DNA of 64,000 nt. Origin: Trichinella spiralis (lineage: Eukaryota > Nematoda > Enoplea > Trichinellida > Trichinellidae). Below are positions 42,953 to 55,309 of the stretch, one piece after another. The notes beneath the pieces are model-generated. The model saw nothing but the letters and a program-made list of their open reading frames with translations, was not told where the DNA came from and ran no database searches. Position numbers and translations under genes: made by a program. The stretch lies in the NCBI GenBank assembly GCA_000181795.3, contig CM012953.1, positions 203,504 through 267,503 of the forward strand. Direction: 5' to 3'. Position 1 is the stretch's first letter. Each line of letters starts with the position of its first letter.

Positions 42953-44844
42953 GCCAGGATAGTATTTCTTACAAGTTTATATGTCAAAATATCAAAGTTG
43001 CAATCACATTTAAGGGGGGGGGTAAATTTTGTATGCATCAAAATGAATGATATTTAAAAATATAATGTGGTGGTACACTTTCAATGATAATTGCATTATT
43101 ACTCCTGATTTTTTTGGCCAACTGTATTACATAGTGAATCAAATAATATTTTTGTTTATATTTAATAATATAATATTAATACAGTCAAAAAAGATTTAAA
43201 TTATGTATTAATTTAAAAAATAAAATTATTCTATAATTAAAAAATATTCATTTCATAAATTTAAATTTAATCTTATTTACTTTTTTATTCTACTGTAGCT
43301 TGAATGTCGCTCGTAACATTCACATTGTTTTTCTGTTTTTCATTTGAGAATTTTGCTTTGGTTATTTTACTTAAAATTTCACGCAAATGTTATTTCTTTG
43401 TTATTCTAGTTCCAACGTTGGGTCATTAACTTTTTCTGTTTGTTTTTATTTATGTATATAGTGGTAAGTTTTGTGGTTGATTTCATTTGCAAATCTGTTT
43501 TCCTTGAAAACGTCGTTAATTTTGGTCATTATTCAGAAAATGTATTCCAAAGATTGAAGGTAATTCTGATTTTATTTTGAAAGTATGATAATTTTCAAAA
43601 GTGATTTTTTAAAGCTTCAGTTGACTTTTCTATTTTGATTGGCATAACTGAAATGTTTCTTGTATAGAATTTTTAAAATTACTTTTGATGAAAATGTAAA
43701 TGCTTAAATGTAATTATGTATTACAATAGTTGTAATGAATATAAAATTGTCTTAAATTTTATTTTTTATGCATGTAAAATCAGTTTTCTTTTATGAAACG
43801 AAGCTATTTTAACTTCAACACTTGTTTACGTTGTGGCTTATTGAGCTTAGATTGGCTGATGTTGCTCTTTTGAACACGATGTTTTGCTTTCGAAATTCGA
43901 GAGAAGTAACGTGTATAGTTAGTTTAGTTTATTTTTGTTGGTTAGAAGCGTGTAATATTTTATTGTTATTGCTTAGAAGAAGGGATATTCAGTTGACGAA
44001 GAAGTTACGTAATTTGTGTCCGAAAAACTATTAAAGTAGACATTTTTAATATACTTTGTTTATGCGCTTTTGCGTATACTTTTTCAAATATTTTTTATTA
44101 TACGTCTGACACGTTGATAAATATCGAAAACAGTGTTTGAAATTTTAGTTTAATTGGTCATTGTTGTTTTAATTGGCATGATAATTATTTTAAATATTAT
44201 TTAGTAGTATTTATTGAATGAATTTCAAATTTTGCTGATGCTTCAGAAGAACACAAATTAAAGTTTTCTCTCACAATTAAGTGCATGTCTTGTGAGTGCA
44301 TGAAGTACTTTTCTGGCATTAATTTATTCTTAACGATTCAGGTATTTTTTAACCTATTTTATTGTATTTTAGAAGTATCTTTTCATTTGCTTAGTAAGTT
44401 TTGCACGTTTCTTAGGTATTCATTTTTTATACGATCATGTCGTTGAATGTTGCTGATTTGTTAGCTCTTATTTTATGTGGGAATTACCCTGCAGTTTTGT
44501 TTATTACGGTAATCTTAAAATAAACAATTTTATCACGTTGGCTCATTTTTATTTTTTTATCGTCTCTATTGTTAAACTGATAATTTTTCATTATTATTTG
44601 GAGATAAATTTTCCTTGGTAAGAAATTGGTTTCAACATCAGCCAAATTTCGGTAGTGATCTAAAACTTAAGTAACAGTGATGACGTGCAATTTCAGATTG
44701 AAGAAAAAGTTTTTTTTTTATTTCAGTGAGAAAAATATAATGAATATTGAAATCGCGTCGTGAATTTTATTTTCCCATAACAAAGAAAAATTTTTATTAA
44801 CAGTTTTTATTGATTTTTTTCAATTTTTTTAACCAAGATCTAGC

Positions 44845-47800
44845 ATGAATACGTCGTCGCCGAACGTTGGAACGACAGGCATAGATCCCATGTGGTTGGA
44901 AAAGCCACTTTTGGAGAGGATGAATGACAGAAAAGACGAGAGTGCGTTGGTTTTTCTGCAATTTTGTAGGCAAATGAAGCAACTGTCTCGTCTTCCTGAG
45001 GATGAAGGGCAATATATGATCATGCGTGCCCAAATGGACGAATTTTGTTTGAATCTGTTGAGTTTTTTTGAGCGTACTTCTGGCAAACTGCCAAATCACA
45101 ATTTCTGCGTAGAACTGATCGCCGGTGGAATGTCGGAAGAGGATTTTCTGGCCGAAAGTGAGTGTGCATTTTAAAATAACTTTTTCAGGATAAAAGCATT
45201 AAAATAATATTTTTGAATTTAAGTTAGAAAATACGATTATTCCGCATTGTGTGGCTACATTTGGTTATTCGGTCACGTGGCGTACCGATGCCGTACTTGT
45301 CAGATTAATCCGTCCATGTCGATATGTGCGTCTTGTTTCCATAATGGTGATCATAAAAATCACGATTTTAACATGTTTCGATCGCAGACCGGTGGCGCTT
45401 GTGACTGCGGCGACAAGACCGTCATGCGCAGCGAAGGGTAAGTCAGCCCATTAAATGCAGTAGGAATAATAAAAAAAATTATCTTACATTTATCGTGCGA
45501 TATTGTAACTGATTTTCTTCATAAAATTCACTTGTAAAAATCAATGAATAATATTGTTGTTGTGTTTTAGGTTTTGTTCCCATCATGGCGATGGCATATT
45601 AGCTTCTGCGACCAAACCACCGGAGATTCTCATCTACGCAGCCGAACAACTTATTCCTTACATCATTTGGCGTTTGTTAATTTGTTATCGAGATTATTCT
45701 TACGTGCTCAGTGGTATTTCTATATTAATTTTTTCTTTTCATGCAATTTCCATTATATCACAGTTATGATGATAACTTTTTAGGTATGGCTGATATTGAG
45801 CATGATGATTTTTCGGGCATCATTATGCTGCTGCAGAAGTACAGCGAAGCAGGTGAACCGCTGAAGCGCATTATTGCAGAATGTTTGTTGGATGAAAAAC
45901 TTTACAAAAAATTTTGCACTGGTAAATCCACAGAGTTCTTTTATTTGATGATTTTTTATTTTGTATATTTTTATTTGTTCAATTTTTACAAAATTTTTGG
46001 GAAAGGAAAAAGAAGGAGAGGGAAAAATAAATACAAACTTAATAACTGAAATGCTTTGAATTTATCTAGACCTCACTACATCGACGCACAACTATTTGGT
46101 GCAGATGACTGGACATTACGACAAGGCTGTTGACTACATGAAACCGATATATTCATTTCACGAAGTGGAACATTACGGTTTGTCAAAGCGTTGTTTGTAT
46201 TGGATTTCAAAGTAATTGCGATTCGCATTGCATTAGATTGTCAAGATTTGTACGGCTTGCTGGAGCATCGTAATATGATGCAGGAATTAGTATTTTGGCT
46301 GGTGAAACATCACTTTCCGCAGTCGCTCACAAACTTTTTACTGAGCTTGCTTCCGAATGCAGATTTTAAAGTGCTGCTGCTACTTTTTGTGAAATTTCAT
46401 ATTGTCGAAAAAAATATGAGCATTTTTGCTTTTCAATTGCAGATTGCTTTCGCCGAAACCTATGCCAAGCATTATCCACATTTGGCGAAGATTTTGTCCC
46501 AAGAATCGAATCCGGACGTTGTGGCTAACCGTGTTGTTCACATAAGCGTGCAAATATTGAGCAATAACGAACTGGCTTGTTTTTTGGTCGACAAATGCAG
46601 CTTTCTACGTCTGGTGACGTTTTCGTTGAGCAGCATGGTTCGGTATTGTCTTGTCGCCAGTTCGATTCAAAGTAGCACTTGCTTTTTGGTTTGAAAGAGG
46701 CTTATTTATTTATTTATTTATTCATTCATTATTAAGGTAGCGCATCCGAAGTTCACCTGGTGGTCGATTGTCGTGCTCCAATAATGGAAAAGCACAGCTA
46801 TTGGGCAGTTGCTTTGGATTTGCACAGTTTGCTTGGTCACAAAGATTTAGCCTTGATGATGCTTCGAGATCCGGTTGTTTTGGACTTGTGGATTACTATG
46901 GCGTTGTTTTTTCAAGGTACTGTTGTTAATCGATTTGGTGCACTCGACCTTTTGTTGTTATTGTTATTTCTTATCACTGATTCATTTGTACAGGAATGAA
47001 TCCGAATCACAGAATGCTCGACAAGCATATCGACTTCGAGCTGAGAACCTATTCCGCTGCTTTTACAGCAGAAGTTGACGTGTTCTCAAACACGCTTTGG
47101 AAGATTTTGCACCACCTAACATCAGAGGTTTTCATTTTTGAATTTTCACTCACATTCCACTTGTTTTTTCATCTTTCTTTCGTTACTTTTAGGATTCTTT
47201 CGATTGTATCTTGATGGTCTTGCAGGCAGTATCCGGCGCACTGCAGGATTGGTTTCGTAACATGTACTACGGAAGTTATCCTTGGCAGGTTGTAGGAAAT
47301 TGTGTTCAGTTGTTTGTTTTCAGTATTTTCTCAATGTGATTTGCATTTTCAGTTGCCACAGTTGGAGCTGTGCTTCCATTATCCTCTACATCGTATATAC
47401 ATTGCATTTTTGCAGCGAGGTTTGAAACTCGGTGTGGAACTGGTCCTTCCATCGGAATCGTTTTTGCGTATGCTGATGTTGCACCCGTTGCGAATTCAGG
47501 TTCACATTTTTTTTTGAAAATCTTATTTGGTGAAATGATAAAGCAGAATAAATGTTCATTGTTGAATTTTATTTATAATTGTTAATTGAAAAAAAAATTT
47601 TTTTCAGGTAGGACGATGCGAAATTACATCTGGAATGTGGGTTCGCAATGGAGCCTCTATTCGACATCAGTTTTATTTGTATTGCCAGTCACATTTTTGT
47701 GCATCGTTCATTGATTGGGATTTATACTTGATGCAGGTTAGGAAAAATTACAATCAGTTAGTTGCTGATAAATAATTAATAATAATAATAATTTCTAGTT

Positions 47801-50109
47801 GTGCATGCAAAAATGCAACCCAGAATGGTTTGTTTTGACAGTGTTCGATTGGTGAGTAGTTGTACTGTATTTCATTTTTATTCGTGTACAGTGAATAAGA
47901 GAAATTTTTTGTTTTTTTTTATTGTTGTTGTATTAGCTTTCACACTGCATCGTGGTTTTCATTTTCACCAAGCGCTCTCAGTCCGTACCTTCGACCAGAT
48001 TGGATTGCTGCTCAGGTTGACAGCGCTTTGCAACTGATAGCTACGCTTTACGTTTGGATAGTTAATTTAGGTAAGCACAACAGTTTGCCAATTTTTCACA
48101 AGTAGAGATCAGTAAAGTGTTATTATTTGTTATTAATTATGCATATTATTTGTTAATTGTTCAGTTAGCAACGATGAAGAAATATTGAGACTGGAAGTGA
48201 TGGCGTTGCTTTCCAGTGGGGAATATACTTACAGTCATATAACCGACCATTTGCCTGATAGAGGTTCGATTTCTGAATTCACAACACTGTTTGAAAGGAC
48301 TCTGAATGAGGTGCTATCATTTTAGAAGTTTTGTTTTGTCCGATAAAGTTTAATTGTTTTTTTTTTTCATTTTAAGTTAGCCGACTACAAACAGCCGATG
48401 TTCGATCGAAGCGGTCAGATGACTCAAGGGACGTATGTGATGAAAGGTGAGTTTTCATGTTACTTTCGTTTTGCTTTCATTTCTCCATCGATCCTGCGAA
48501 TCATCAGTACTGTATTCGGTTGGTTTGTTTTTTTTCTTTTATTTTCAAGATTGGGTTTGGGAAAAGCTTTACGATCCGTTGTACGTGATGAGTCGAACTT
48601 CATCTTTGAAAGATTTTCGCAATTCTTTCAATCTTTTCAGCCAATAGTGAGGAGTTAATTTTTTTTTGTTTTTGCTTTTCCATTTGTTAAATTTGCTTCA
48701 GCGCCGCGCGAACGAGAAATTTATCAACGTCCGAATCGAGTGCTTTGTGGATTCCTTTGCGCTTTCCAAAGAAAACACTGCCACCGAACGATAGCATTTG
48801 GCGGGTGCTTCATTCTCGTTCGCTTCACTCGATTATTTACACAATATTGCACCGAGTGAGAATAAGATTATTGTTAAAAAAAATTTTTTTAATCTTGAAA
48901 CAAGTTATTCGTTTGTTTGTTTGTTTTAAGGCCGTTTACCTAACCGCGTGCATTCCTGATTTTACACTTTCGTTGTGCATTTTCTTTTTGGAACTGGCCA
49001 TTCGTAATCCGCCCGAAGAATCTACCATAGTACGTATTTGGAAAGTTATTTTTGTTGTTATTGTTAAAGTATGTATATTTTTTTCTATTTTGCAGCAAAA
49101 ATCTTCAGTCGGTACGTCAGTTTTGGATTTGCAATATTGCAGCTGGTTTCCCAGCAATTCGATCGAATTGAACTTGAGTCATCGCATTTTTCACGTCATT
49201 TGCAGTGACGATTTTGTGCAAATTTTGCAACGTCAAGACGAGTGAGTTTATTCTACAATTATTTACTGTTTTTTTGTTCTTTTTTATTCGTTTGCATGCA
49301 GTTTTTCTCTCGTTGGTGGATATTATTTGATTATGCTCTTTTCTTTTGCTAAGTCGCCGAGAAAGCGTGATATCGTTTTATGATTTGATTCATCTGTGGG
49401 AAACTGATTCACCACCGGCTGGCGAAGATTCAACGAATTCAACGTTCAGCAACGCTGCACGAGATGTAAATAAGTGTAATTAATTGTGGTGGCATTTATT
49501 TATTTATTTATTTGTAAATTTTTTAGTCATCCGATGGTCAGCAGTTATCCTCGAGTATCCCGTTCATCGACAGCAGTGTACACGGCAATGTGTACACCGA
49601 TGCTGAAGAATTTCGTGCAAGTGAGTAGTTGTGGAAAGAAAAAAAATATATTTTTTTTTCCAATTTATTATTGCAATGATCCCCGGCGGTGATGATGATT
49701 TGTTTAGAGATGATTGCGATGCTTCATCCGACGGTCCGAACGCGTCTGTTCAGTCAGTTGACGGGCAATGAAAGGACAGTACAAAACGGTGCGGAAATGA
49801 GCAGCACCAACGACGGACGCATATCTGTTTCCAGTGGCGAACAGCCTACAGACGGGATGCAGTTTTGCCGTTCCATTGAATTGTTGTCGTATGGTTGTTC
49901 CAGTGGGGAGCGAACAGAAGACGAAGAAGAGGATGATGAAGAAGAATTTGAATTTGAAGAGTATGAAGAAGAAGAAGAAGGAGAATACGAGGAAGAAGAA
50001 GACGAAAGAGATGAGCAGGCTATTGAGGAACTTCTGCGACGTATACAGCAGTTCCAGCGGATACGGATAATGCAGCGGCAACAACAACAACAACAGGAAC
50101 AACAACAGG

Positions 50110-50141
<32 letters not shown>

Positions 50142-53100
50142 GAACAACGTGAGCAAGAAGAAGAAGAAGGAGTTGACGAAGTCGACGGACAACAGTGGAT
50201 AAATTTTATTTCATTTTTTCATATTTTTATGTAAATTTGAAGAAAAAAATTTTTTTTTCTTTTTCGTAACAGTTCATCGAAAGAAAAAAGATCTTCCCAC
50301 GGCATGATAACGGCAATGTCGTTCGACGGCCACAGCATTTTGTCGTTGTTGGTGGTGTTGCATTTCAGAATGATGAAAGAGAAGTTGAAAAATGGCAAAA
50401 TTACCCGCCCATTATTTTACCAATATCCAACGGAAAGACCGTCGGACGAGGATGAAGAGCCGCCAATTGGTGACGGGGTCTATTTTATTGAACGGATTCT
50501 GGACCGCGCCTATTTTATCAATCAGAGTTGTCGGGACGAAATTCACCGCATTTGTGAGCAAATTGCCAAACAAGCTGCGGAAATATTGCAAGCATCCGCT
50601 CCTCCTGAAGATAGGTGAGCAAATTTTCCAAAAAAAAGCAAGAAGTTTATTTTGTGCATTTGTTTCATATTGTATTTTTTTTCTGGAATGCTTATGAATT
50701 GGAAACACAATGCCTGGTTTATGATTTTAATTTTTCGTTTTGCAGAAAGCAGTTGGAAGCCAAACGCAAACAAGAAATACTCGCGAAATTTCAAGAAAAG
50801 CAAGGAAATATAATGAAGGATTTGATGATGAAGCATGCGGAATTGATGGAAGACGATGTCGACCAAAAGGACAAGGAAGAAAAACCTTACACGTGCCTTG
50901 TTTGCAATCAGCACTGTGAACCTTCCGTGCAGGATCCAATCTGTTTACTTTTGCACATGCAAGCTACAAACGGTTAGTATGCATGAATACTGCTATTTTA
51001 TACTGTTATTTTATTATTATCATTATTGTTGTTTAATTTTTTTTCAGTGATGAGCAAGCAAGTACTGTCGTCTGAAGTAAAATCTAGAACCGACATGGCT
51101 CACATTTCGGCTAGTCGTGGTGAATTGACTCTCCAGTTCCGTGAAAAGATTGCCGAAAAAATTAGACTCGTAAAGCTTTAGAAAAATTATAATTATACCA
51201 ATGATGATGCAACAGTTGTTGTATCTTTATTCTCTTGTTTTAAGAAATCAACTGTGAATGTTTTCAACAACGATTTGGAGCGAGGCGTATTTATTCAAAG
51301 CTGTGGTCACTGCATGCACGAGAATTGTCATGCTAAATACCTCGATGCATTGAAAGTTTGTTAACGGATTTTATTAATTTTTTAAAATTTATTGCAGAAA
51401 TTATATGCAATTGCAGAGTGACCCAAATAATGTGAACAGTTCTTCGTTGCATTTGAATGATAACGAGATATTGTGCCCTCTTTGTCGACGTGTATGCAAT
51501 GCAATAGCGCCGATTGTTGAATTTTCATCAAAGGAATTGTGCAGAAAAGAGAGGAGCTTTGAGGAGAGCGTGGCAGACATTGAAATGTTGTTAAGCACAC
51601 GTGCGGTGTGTTTTTTTTTAAATACTTTTTTTCTCATTGAATTTTTAAACGTAATATTTTGTTATTATCAGTACTGTGAAGAGAGTGGAGTGGGGTGGGA
51701 GAAAAGAGTAATAATGAAAAATTTCATTTGTATTCATATTTTTAGAGTCCACCTTGTGGGTTGAGTACTTGTGAAAAGTTCATGGGTGAACTTTGCAAAA
51801 GAGGTAGTATACCGCAAGAATATGTGATAATCTTACCGGGGCGAGAATTCCGAAATTTCGTCCTCATCGCTGCGAGGTATGTAAATGTTGGACAACTTTT
51901 TTTTGAAACATTTATTTATTATAATATTATTGTTTAGAATTACTACCGAATTGAACTCGACATTGCGTCGCTCGCCGAACGCAATTTTTCCTCATTGCAA
52001 TGGTAATTTAATTTTAATGAACTATTATTAAACGTTTCTTTTTCATCGTATTCTCGGGTGTGTGTATTTCAACTTTGCCTGCTTTGCCATTCCAAACGGC
52101 TGCTGTGAAATGACAAAGCTTTTTAAATAATTGGATTAGATTTGATGTGTATTATTTAAAAGAAATTCTTTTTTCTTGAAAATTTTCAGGACAGTTTTGT
52201 GCTATTTATTTACTTATTTGTTTGTTTTTTAGAAATTATAATGCGTGTTTTGGCGTTAGTGTCATGGTATATGGCGAAGGGCCATTTGCAGGAATACGCC
52301 TTACAATGGTGGCAATTAAGCGGCTGTAGTGCGATGAGTTCTTTTCACGAAATGCTTGGAAAACGAAAGATGCCGATTTTGCTTCAAGATGCTTATGTTT
52401 TGCTCATGCGCTATGTGCTTTATATGTTTCCAAGGACAGAAGCGATGAAAAGTAAAATCTTTGTTGTTATTATTATCAGTATTTTCATTGAATGTATTTT
52501 TTGTCGCAGGTTGCTTTCACGCTATATGCAGAGTGGTGTGGAATCTGTTAATAACTCAAATATTGTTGAGCGAACTGCTGGCTGCCCCAGATGAAGAGTA
52601 CCAGTCATTTCCTGAAGTGAAGAGCGGGATACGCATGATGGTTGTTATTAAATTTCTGTTTTTTTCCATTTATTCATTTAAACTGTCATGAAAGCGTGTA
52701 TAATTAATTAGTTTTTAATTTTTATTTTTACAAACTGTGTAAAAAATTTTTCTGAAATATGCGAAAAGAATAACAATGTGGAAATTGATGTTAACTTTTT
52801 TATTCCTTTGAAGAAATTCTCTCCTACGTGCAACAATATTCGTGGTTTGCTGAGCTGTTTGGTTAGTCGAATTGGCGAGTTGAGGAATTTGCCAATGAGC
52901 AACTCAATCTACAAGGTCGGTATTGTTTATTGAATATTATGTGTTGCTTGTTAAAAATGATTATATAATATAATTTTATTATGACCATTTGATGTTTAAT
53001 GTTAATAATGTTGTACTTGGATCAGAATGTCAACGGCAGCGTTCGACTGGACGACATGGATGCTGTGGTGAAATTGGTTCAGGCGAAAGCATTGCCATAT

Positions 53101-54008
53101 CTGCGTTACGCGGCTTTTCTGATGTGCACCGTTTGCAAGCTGCCGTTGCCGGACAATGACCAATTTGAAGATTTTTACTTTTTGAAACGATTTTGTCTTA
53201 ATTTGTCCGAAGCTGACCAAGAGATGGTCATTTTTTGGCAATCCACTTTCGTGGCCGAGACGTTGTACCGTCAGCTAGAACACCTCATTAATTACTTCAA
53301 ATGTAACAATATCGGTGGCGAACTGGTCAGTAGTAGTAGTTGTTGTTGTGTTGTGTTGTGCTGTGTTTATTTGCATATTTTGTAATTTGAAAATTCGAAT
53401 ATCTATTGCTGTTCGTGTTGCAGATAGTGATGAATGTTCCGAGGGTGTGGTTGCTGCCGAAGCTGATCGATTTGCCAGATTCTTACCAGATATTGTTCGA
53501 AAAGTATCATTTCTCTGTATGTGACTTGTGCCAAACCCATTCTGAGGACAGTTTGTTGTGTTTGCTTTGCAATGAATTTTTGTGCTTTCGCAATTCGTGC
53601 TGCCGACGCATCCGCGACCTCAGCGAAGCAGAAGTGCACAGTTTTAAATGCAACGCTGGCACGGGGGTATTTTTGAACATTGAAGAATCGTCGGTAATTG
53701 TTACCCGTTACAAGCGCTATGCCGAATGGGGTTTTCTTTATTTGGACAGTCACGGCGAAGAGGACCGAGGCTTGAAGTATATTTTCAAATTTGCTGTCAT
53801 TATTATAATTTGATTAATAATGATGATGATGATGATTTTGTTTTGTCTCATCAGACGTGGTAAACCGTTGAAACTCTGCCGGGATCGTTTGGCTCTTTTG
53901 CAAGAGCAATGGCTGACGCACGGCTTTGACTACTTCATCAAGCAATGGTTTTGGATAACTCGTAATCCGAACGTTTACACTGTGCAACAATACCGTAATA
54001 TTGAATGA
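44845..54008 (+). CDS. UBR3: E3 ubiquitin-protein ligase UBR3; complete, 36 exons
   Basis: Exons: 44845-45157, 45224-45437, 45571-45713, 45784-45921, 46070-46177, 46213-46370, 46443-46671, 46737-46916, 46994-47127, 47193-47288, 47353-47499, 47608-47736, 47799-47851, 47937-48070, 48165-48310, 48377-48446, 48550-48646, 48702-48855, 48931-49029, 49096-49241, 49354-49465, 49527-49620, 49708-50194, 50273-50614, 50746-50972, 51048-51169, 51245-51355, 51417-51605, 51746-51876, 51938-52002, 52233-52451, 52510-52640, 52814-52915, 53026-53325, 53424-53776, 53855-54008. Phases join throughout to about 2008 residues (human UBR3 is about 1890). The UBR box (about 110-180) is the UBR3 subtype: [19 protein letters not shown], then [15 protein letters not shown] and GFCSHHGDG. 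Mid-protein blocks (MWVRNG, QSHFC, HYPLHR) match UBR3. An acidic then polyGln insert (about 1070-1180) precedes a split RING-H2 (CLVC...CGHCMHENC...CPLC). The Cys-rich C-terminal cap ends in [19 protein letters not shown]. Junctions at 46178-46212 (35-bp intron) and 46671 are least certain. Confidence 0.95.
49920..50160 (+). repeat. Coding low-complexity tract: acidic (GAA)n followed by polyGln (CAA)n
   Basis: Within UBR3 exon 23 a GAA/GAT-rich stretch encodes about 45 mostly Glu/Asp residues. After a short basic amphipathic helix ([16 protein letters not shown]) a CAA-rich stretch encodes polyGln interrupted by Glu. It lies before the RING and has no counterpart I recall in vertebrate UBR3. 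CAA repeats are prone to length variation. Confidence 0.9.
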
Positions 54009-54685
54009 AGTATTTGTTTAATTTTTTTCTATTCACACACACCCACATGTATGATATTCACTGATGGGCTTTTACTTTAGATGATGTTGGCATATTGGTT
54101 ATTCATTTGCTGTTTTATAAATCATCTGCTATGAAGAAGACGAAAAATAATAATTCTATTTCATCATAGAACGCATTTCTTATTCCATTCATATGCTTCT
54201 TTTTTATCTTCGTCTTTCTTTCTTCTTTTTCGGTGGAGGTATAATATATATATATATATTTATTTATTTATTTAGGCTGTTGTTATGTGTAGCGATGATG
54301 TTTTGTTTTTTATCATTTAAATTGCTATGCTTTTTTTAGTTACTCAACATGAAAAAAAGTGGTGTTTTTTTCATGTTTAGCGTAAATAAAATTTGCTTTT
54401 TTTACTTATCTTATTCAGCTAACGTTGAAATATATACATATACAAGTATGAACAAACGTTTATTTGTGCATCAAGCAAAGTAAAATTAAATATATAAATA
54501 TTTATTACTAATATTTAAATGTAAATGCTCTTTTATGAAAAATCAAATATATATATGTAATAAATTCATGAAGAGAGAGATGCATGTTGTTAAAATTTTT
54601 CATAGAGCAAATATGATGTCAATTCATCAGTTGAATAAATAAATAGAGGTTAGTTGAAATGAAAAGAAAAGAAAAATAGTGAAAT
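54009..54685. other. Convergent intergenic region between UBR3 and selenoprotein W
   Basis: About 680 bases between the UBR3 stop codon and the SECIS element of the minus-strand SELENOW gene. It is AT-rich and must contain both 3' ends, including candidate AATAAA-type signals for each. I see no exon. Confidence 0.5.
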
Positions 54686-54755
54686 GTTGATCGGAAAACA
54701 TCAGAATGCTGCCACCTTTGTATATGGTTTCTGCCGCATTCGTCATACAATCAAC
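54686..54755 (-). promoter_or_regulatory. SECIS element (type II) in the 3' UTR of selenoprotein W
   Basis: On the minus strand, starting 27 bases after the stop codon, the RNA can fold as a canonical eukaryotic SECIS. Helix I pairs GUUGAU (54755-54750) with AUCAAC (54691-54686). The non-Watson-Crick quartet has 5' AUGA (54746-54743) and 3' UGAUG (54703-54699). Helix II pairs GAAUGC with GCAUUC, then GC with GC. Twelve bases after AUGA comes the unpaired AA, followed by a mini-stem ACC/GGU closing an AUAUACAAA loop, which makes it type II. SECIS elements recruit SBP2 and eEFSec to decode UGA as selenocysteine. Confidence 0.88.
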
Positions 54756-54781
54756 CGATGCATATTGGTGCACTGTTTTGT

Positions 54782-55309
54782 TCAGCAGGACAGAGAAGCT
54801 TCAATTGCTGCGAAAATTTTTTCCAACTTTTCCTTTGTATTAACGTAACCATCGCCGTTCTTAAAAACCAAAATGCTCACTTGTGAATTAATTGTTCACC
54901 AAAAATGGAATAAAGAACAGAAAAAAAAAGAATGCACTTTTTTCGAATGAACAAGTTTGCCGTTGACGGTAACTTCCATGAAGCCGGTAACTTGAGGAGT
55001 ACCTTCGAGAGTCTAGATTGGAAAAGAGAAAACAAATCGTGACATCGAAACAAACATTGCAAAGTTCCATTCATTCACTCACGATGGATACGTTTTGAGG
55101 AAATTTATTTAAGATGTCTTTTTTCAACTTCTCTGCCTGCAATCAACAGCTCAAATTAAGCGACAATAGCAAAAAAAAATATTACACACCTTTCCCTTGT
55201 AGCCTCACGCTCCGCTGAAAAAGTTATTGCATTATCAAAGTCGAAAAACAAATCAACTTGAGCAAAGTTCTACGTTTTACCAGTACAAAATGTGAACATC
55301 AACTGCCAT
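54782..55309 (-). CDS. SELENOW: Selenoprotein W, with in-frame UGA selenocysteine codon; complete, 5 exons
   Basis: Exons in transcript order: 55309-55281, 55214-55190, 55136-55083, 55012-54938, 54859-54782. They join in frame to 86 residues when the UGA at 55207-55205 is read as Sec; mammalian SelW has 87-88. The start MAVDVHILYCGA is followed by Sec and GYKGK, giving the CxxU redox motif of the Rdx (thioredoxin-like) family. Downstream the family signatures LEGTPQVTGFMEVTVNGKLV, HSKKNGDGYV and a C-terminal helix are intact. SelW is a small cytosolic redox protein thought to act with glutathione or 14-3-3. A SECIS follows the true stop (54784-54782). An ordinary gene finder would truncate this gene at codon 13. 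The gene converges on UBR3 and diverges from PCID2. Confidence 0.93.
55205..55207 (-). other. UGA codon read as selenocysteine
   Basis: The codon order in exon 2 is Cys (split across the intron), Gly, Ala, UGA, Gly, Tyr, Lys. This places UGA exactly at the Sec position of the CGAU-GYK motif of selenoprotein W. All downstream exons stay in frame and keep family residues, so this is recoding and not a nonsense mutation. Confidence 0.92.

Larger units (their letters stand above)
41312..44844. other. Intergenic region with transposon remnant, inverted repeat and one orphan frame
   Basis: It separates the minus-strand Ser-rich gene from UBR3, which starts at 44845. It contains an orphan coding-like frame (41989-42165), a pogo-like terminus (42420-42512), a short hairpin (42617-42652), a long inverted repeat (42849-42952) and a G9 run (43013-43022). 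The last 500 bases must hold the UBR3 promoter and leader. Nothing else is supported. Confidence 0.5.

Noticed and set aside
49704-50192. 162-codon minus-strand frame rich in Leu/Phe
   Set aside because: It is the antisense of the GAA/CAA repeat tract in UBR3 exon 23; polyLeu arises from reading CAA/GAA backwards.
44845-54008. Assignment as UBR1 or UBR2
   Set aside because: The UBR box has the UBR3-specific order ([26 protein letters not shown]), and the mid-protein and C-terminal blocks match UBR3 better. There is no ClpS-like N-domain.
54877-55074. 65-codon minus-strand frame over SELENOW exons 3-4
   Set aside because: It is out of frame with SelW and runs through introns. The spliced SelW frame explains the sequence.
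55205-55207. UGA as a nonsense mutation making SELENOW a pseudogene
   Set aside because: The codon is at the exact Sec position, downstream exons are intact and in frame, and a SECIS follows the real stop codon.
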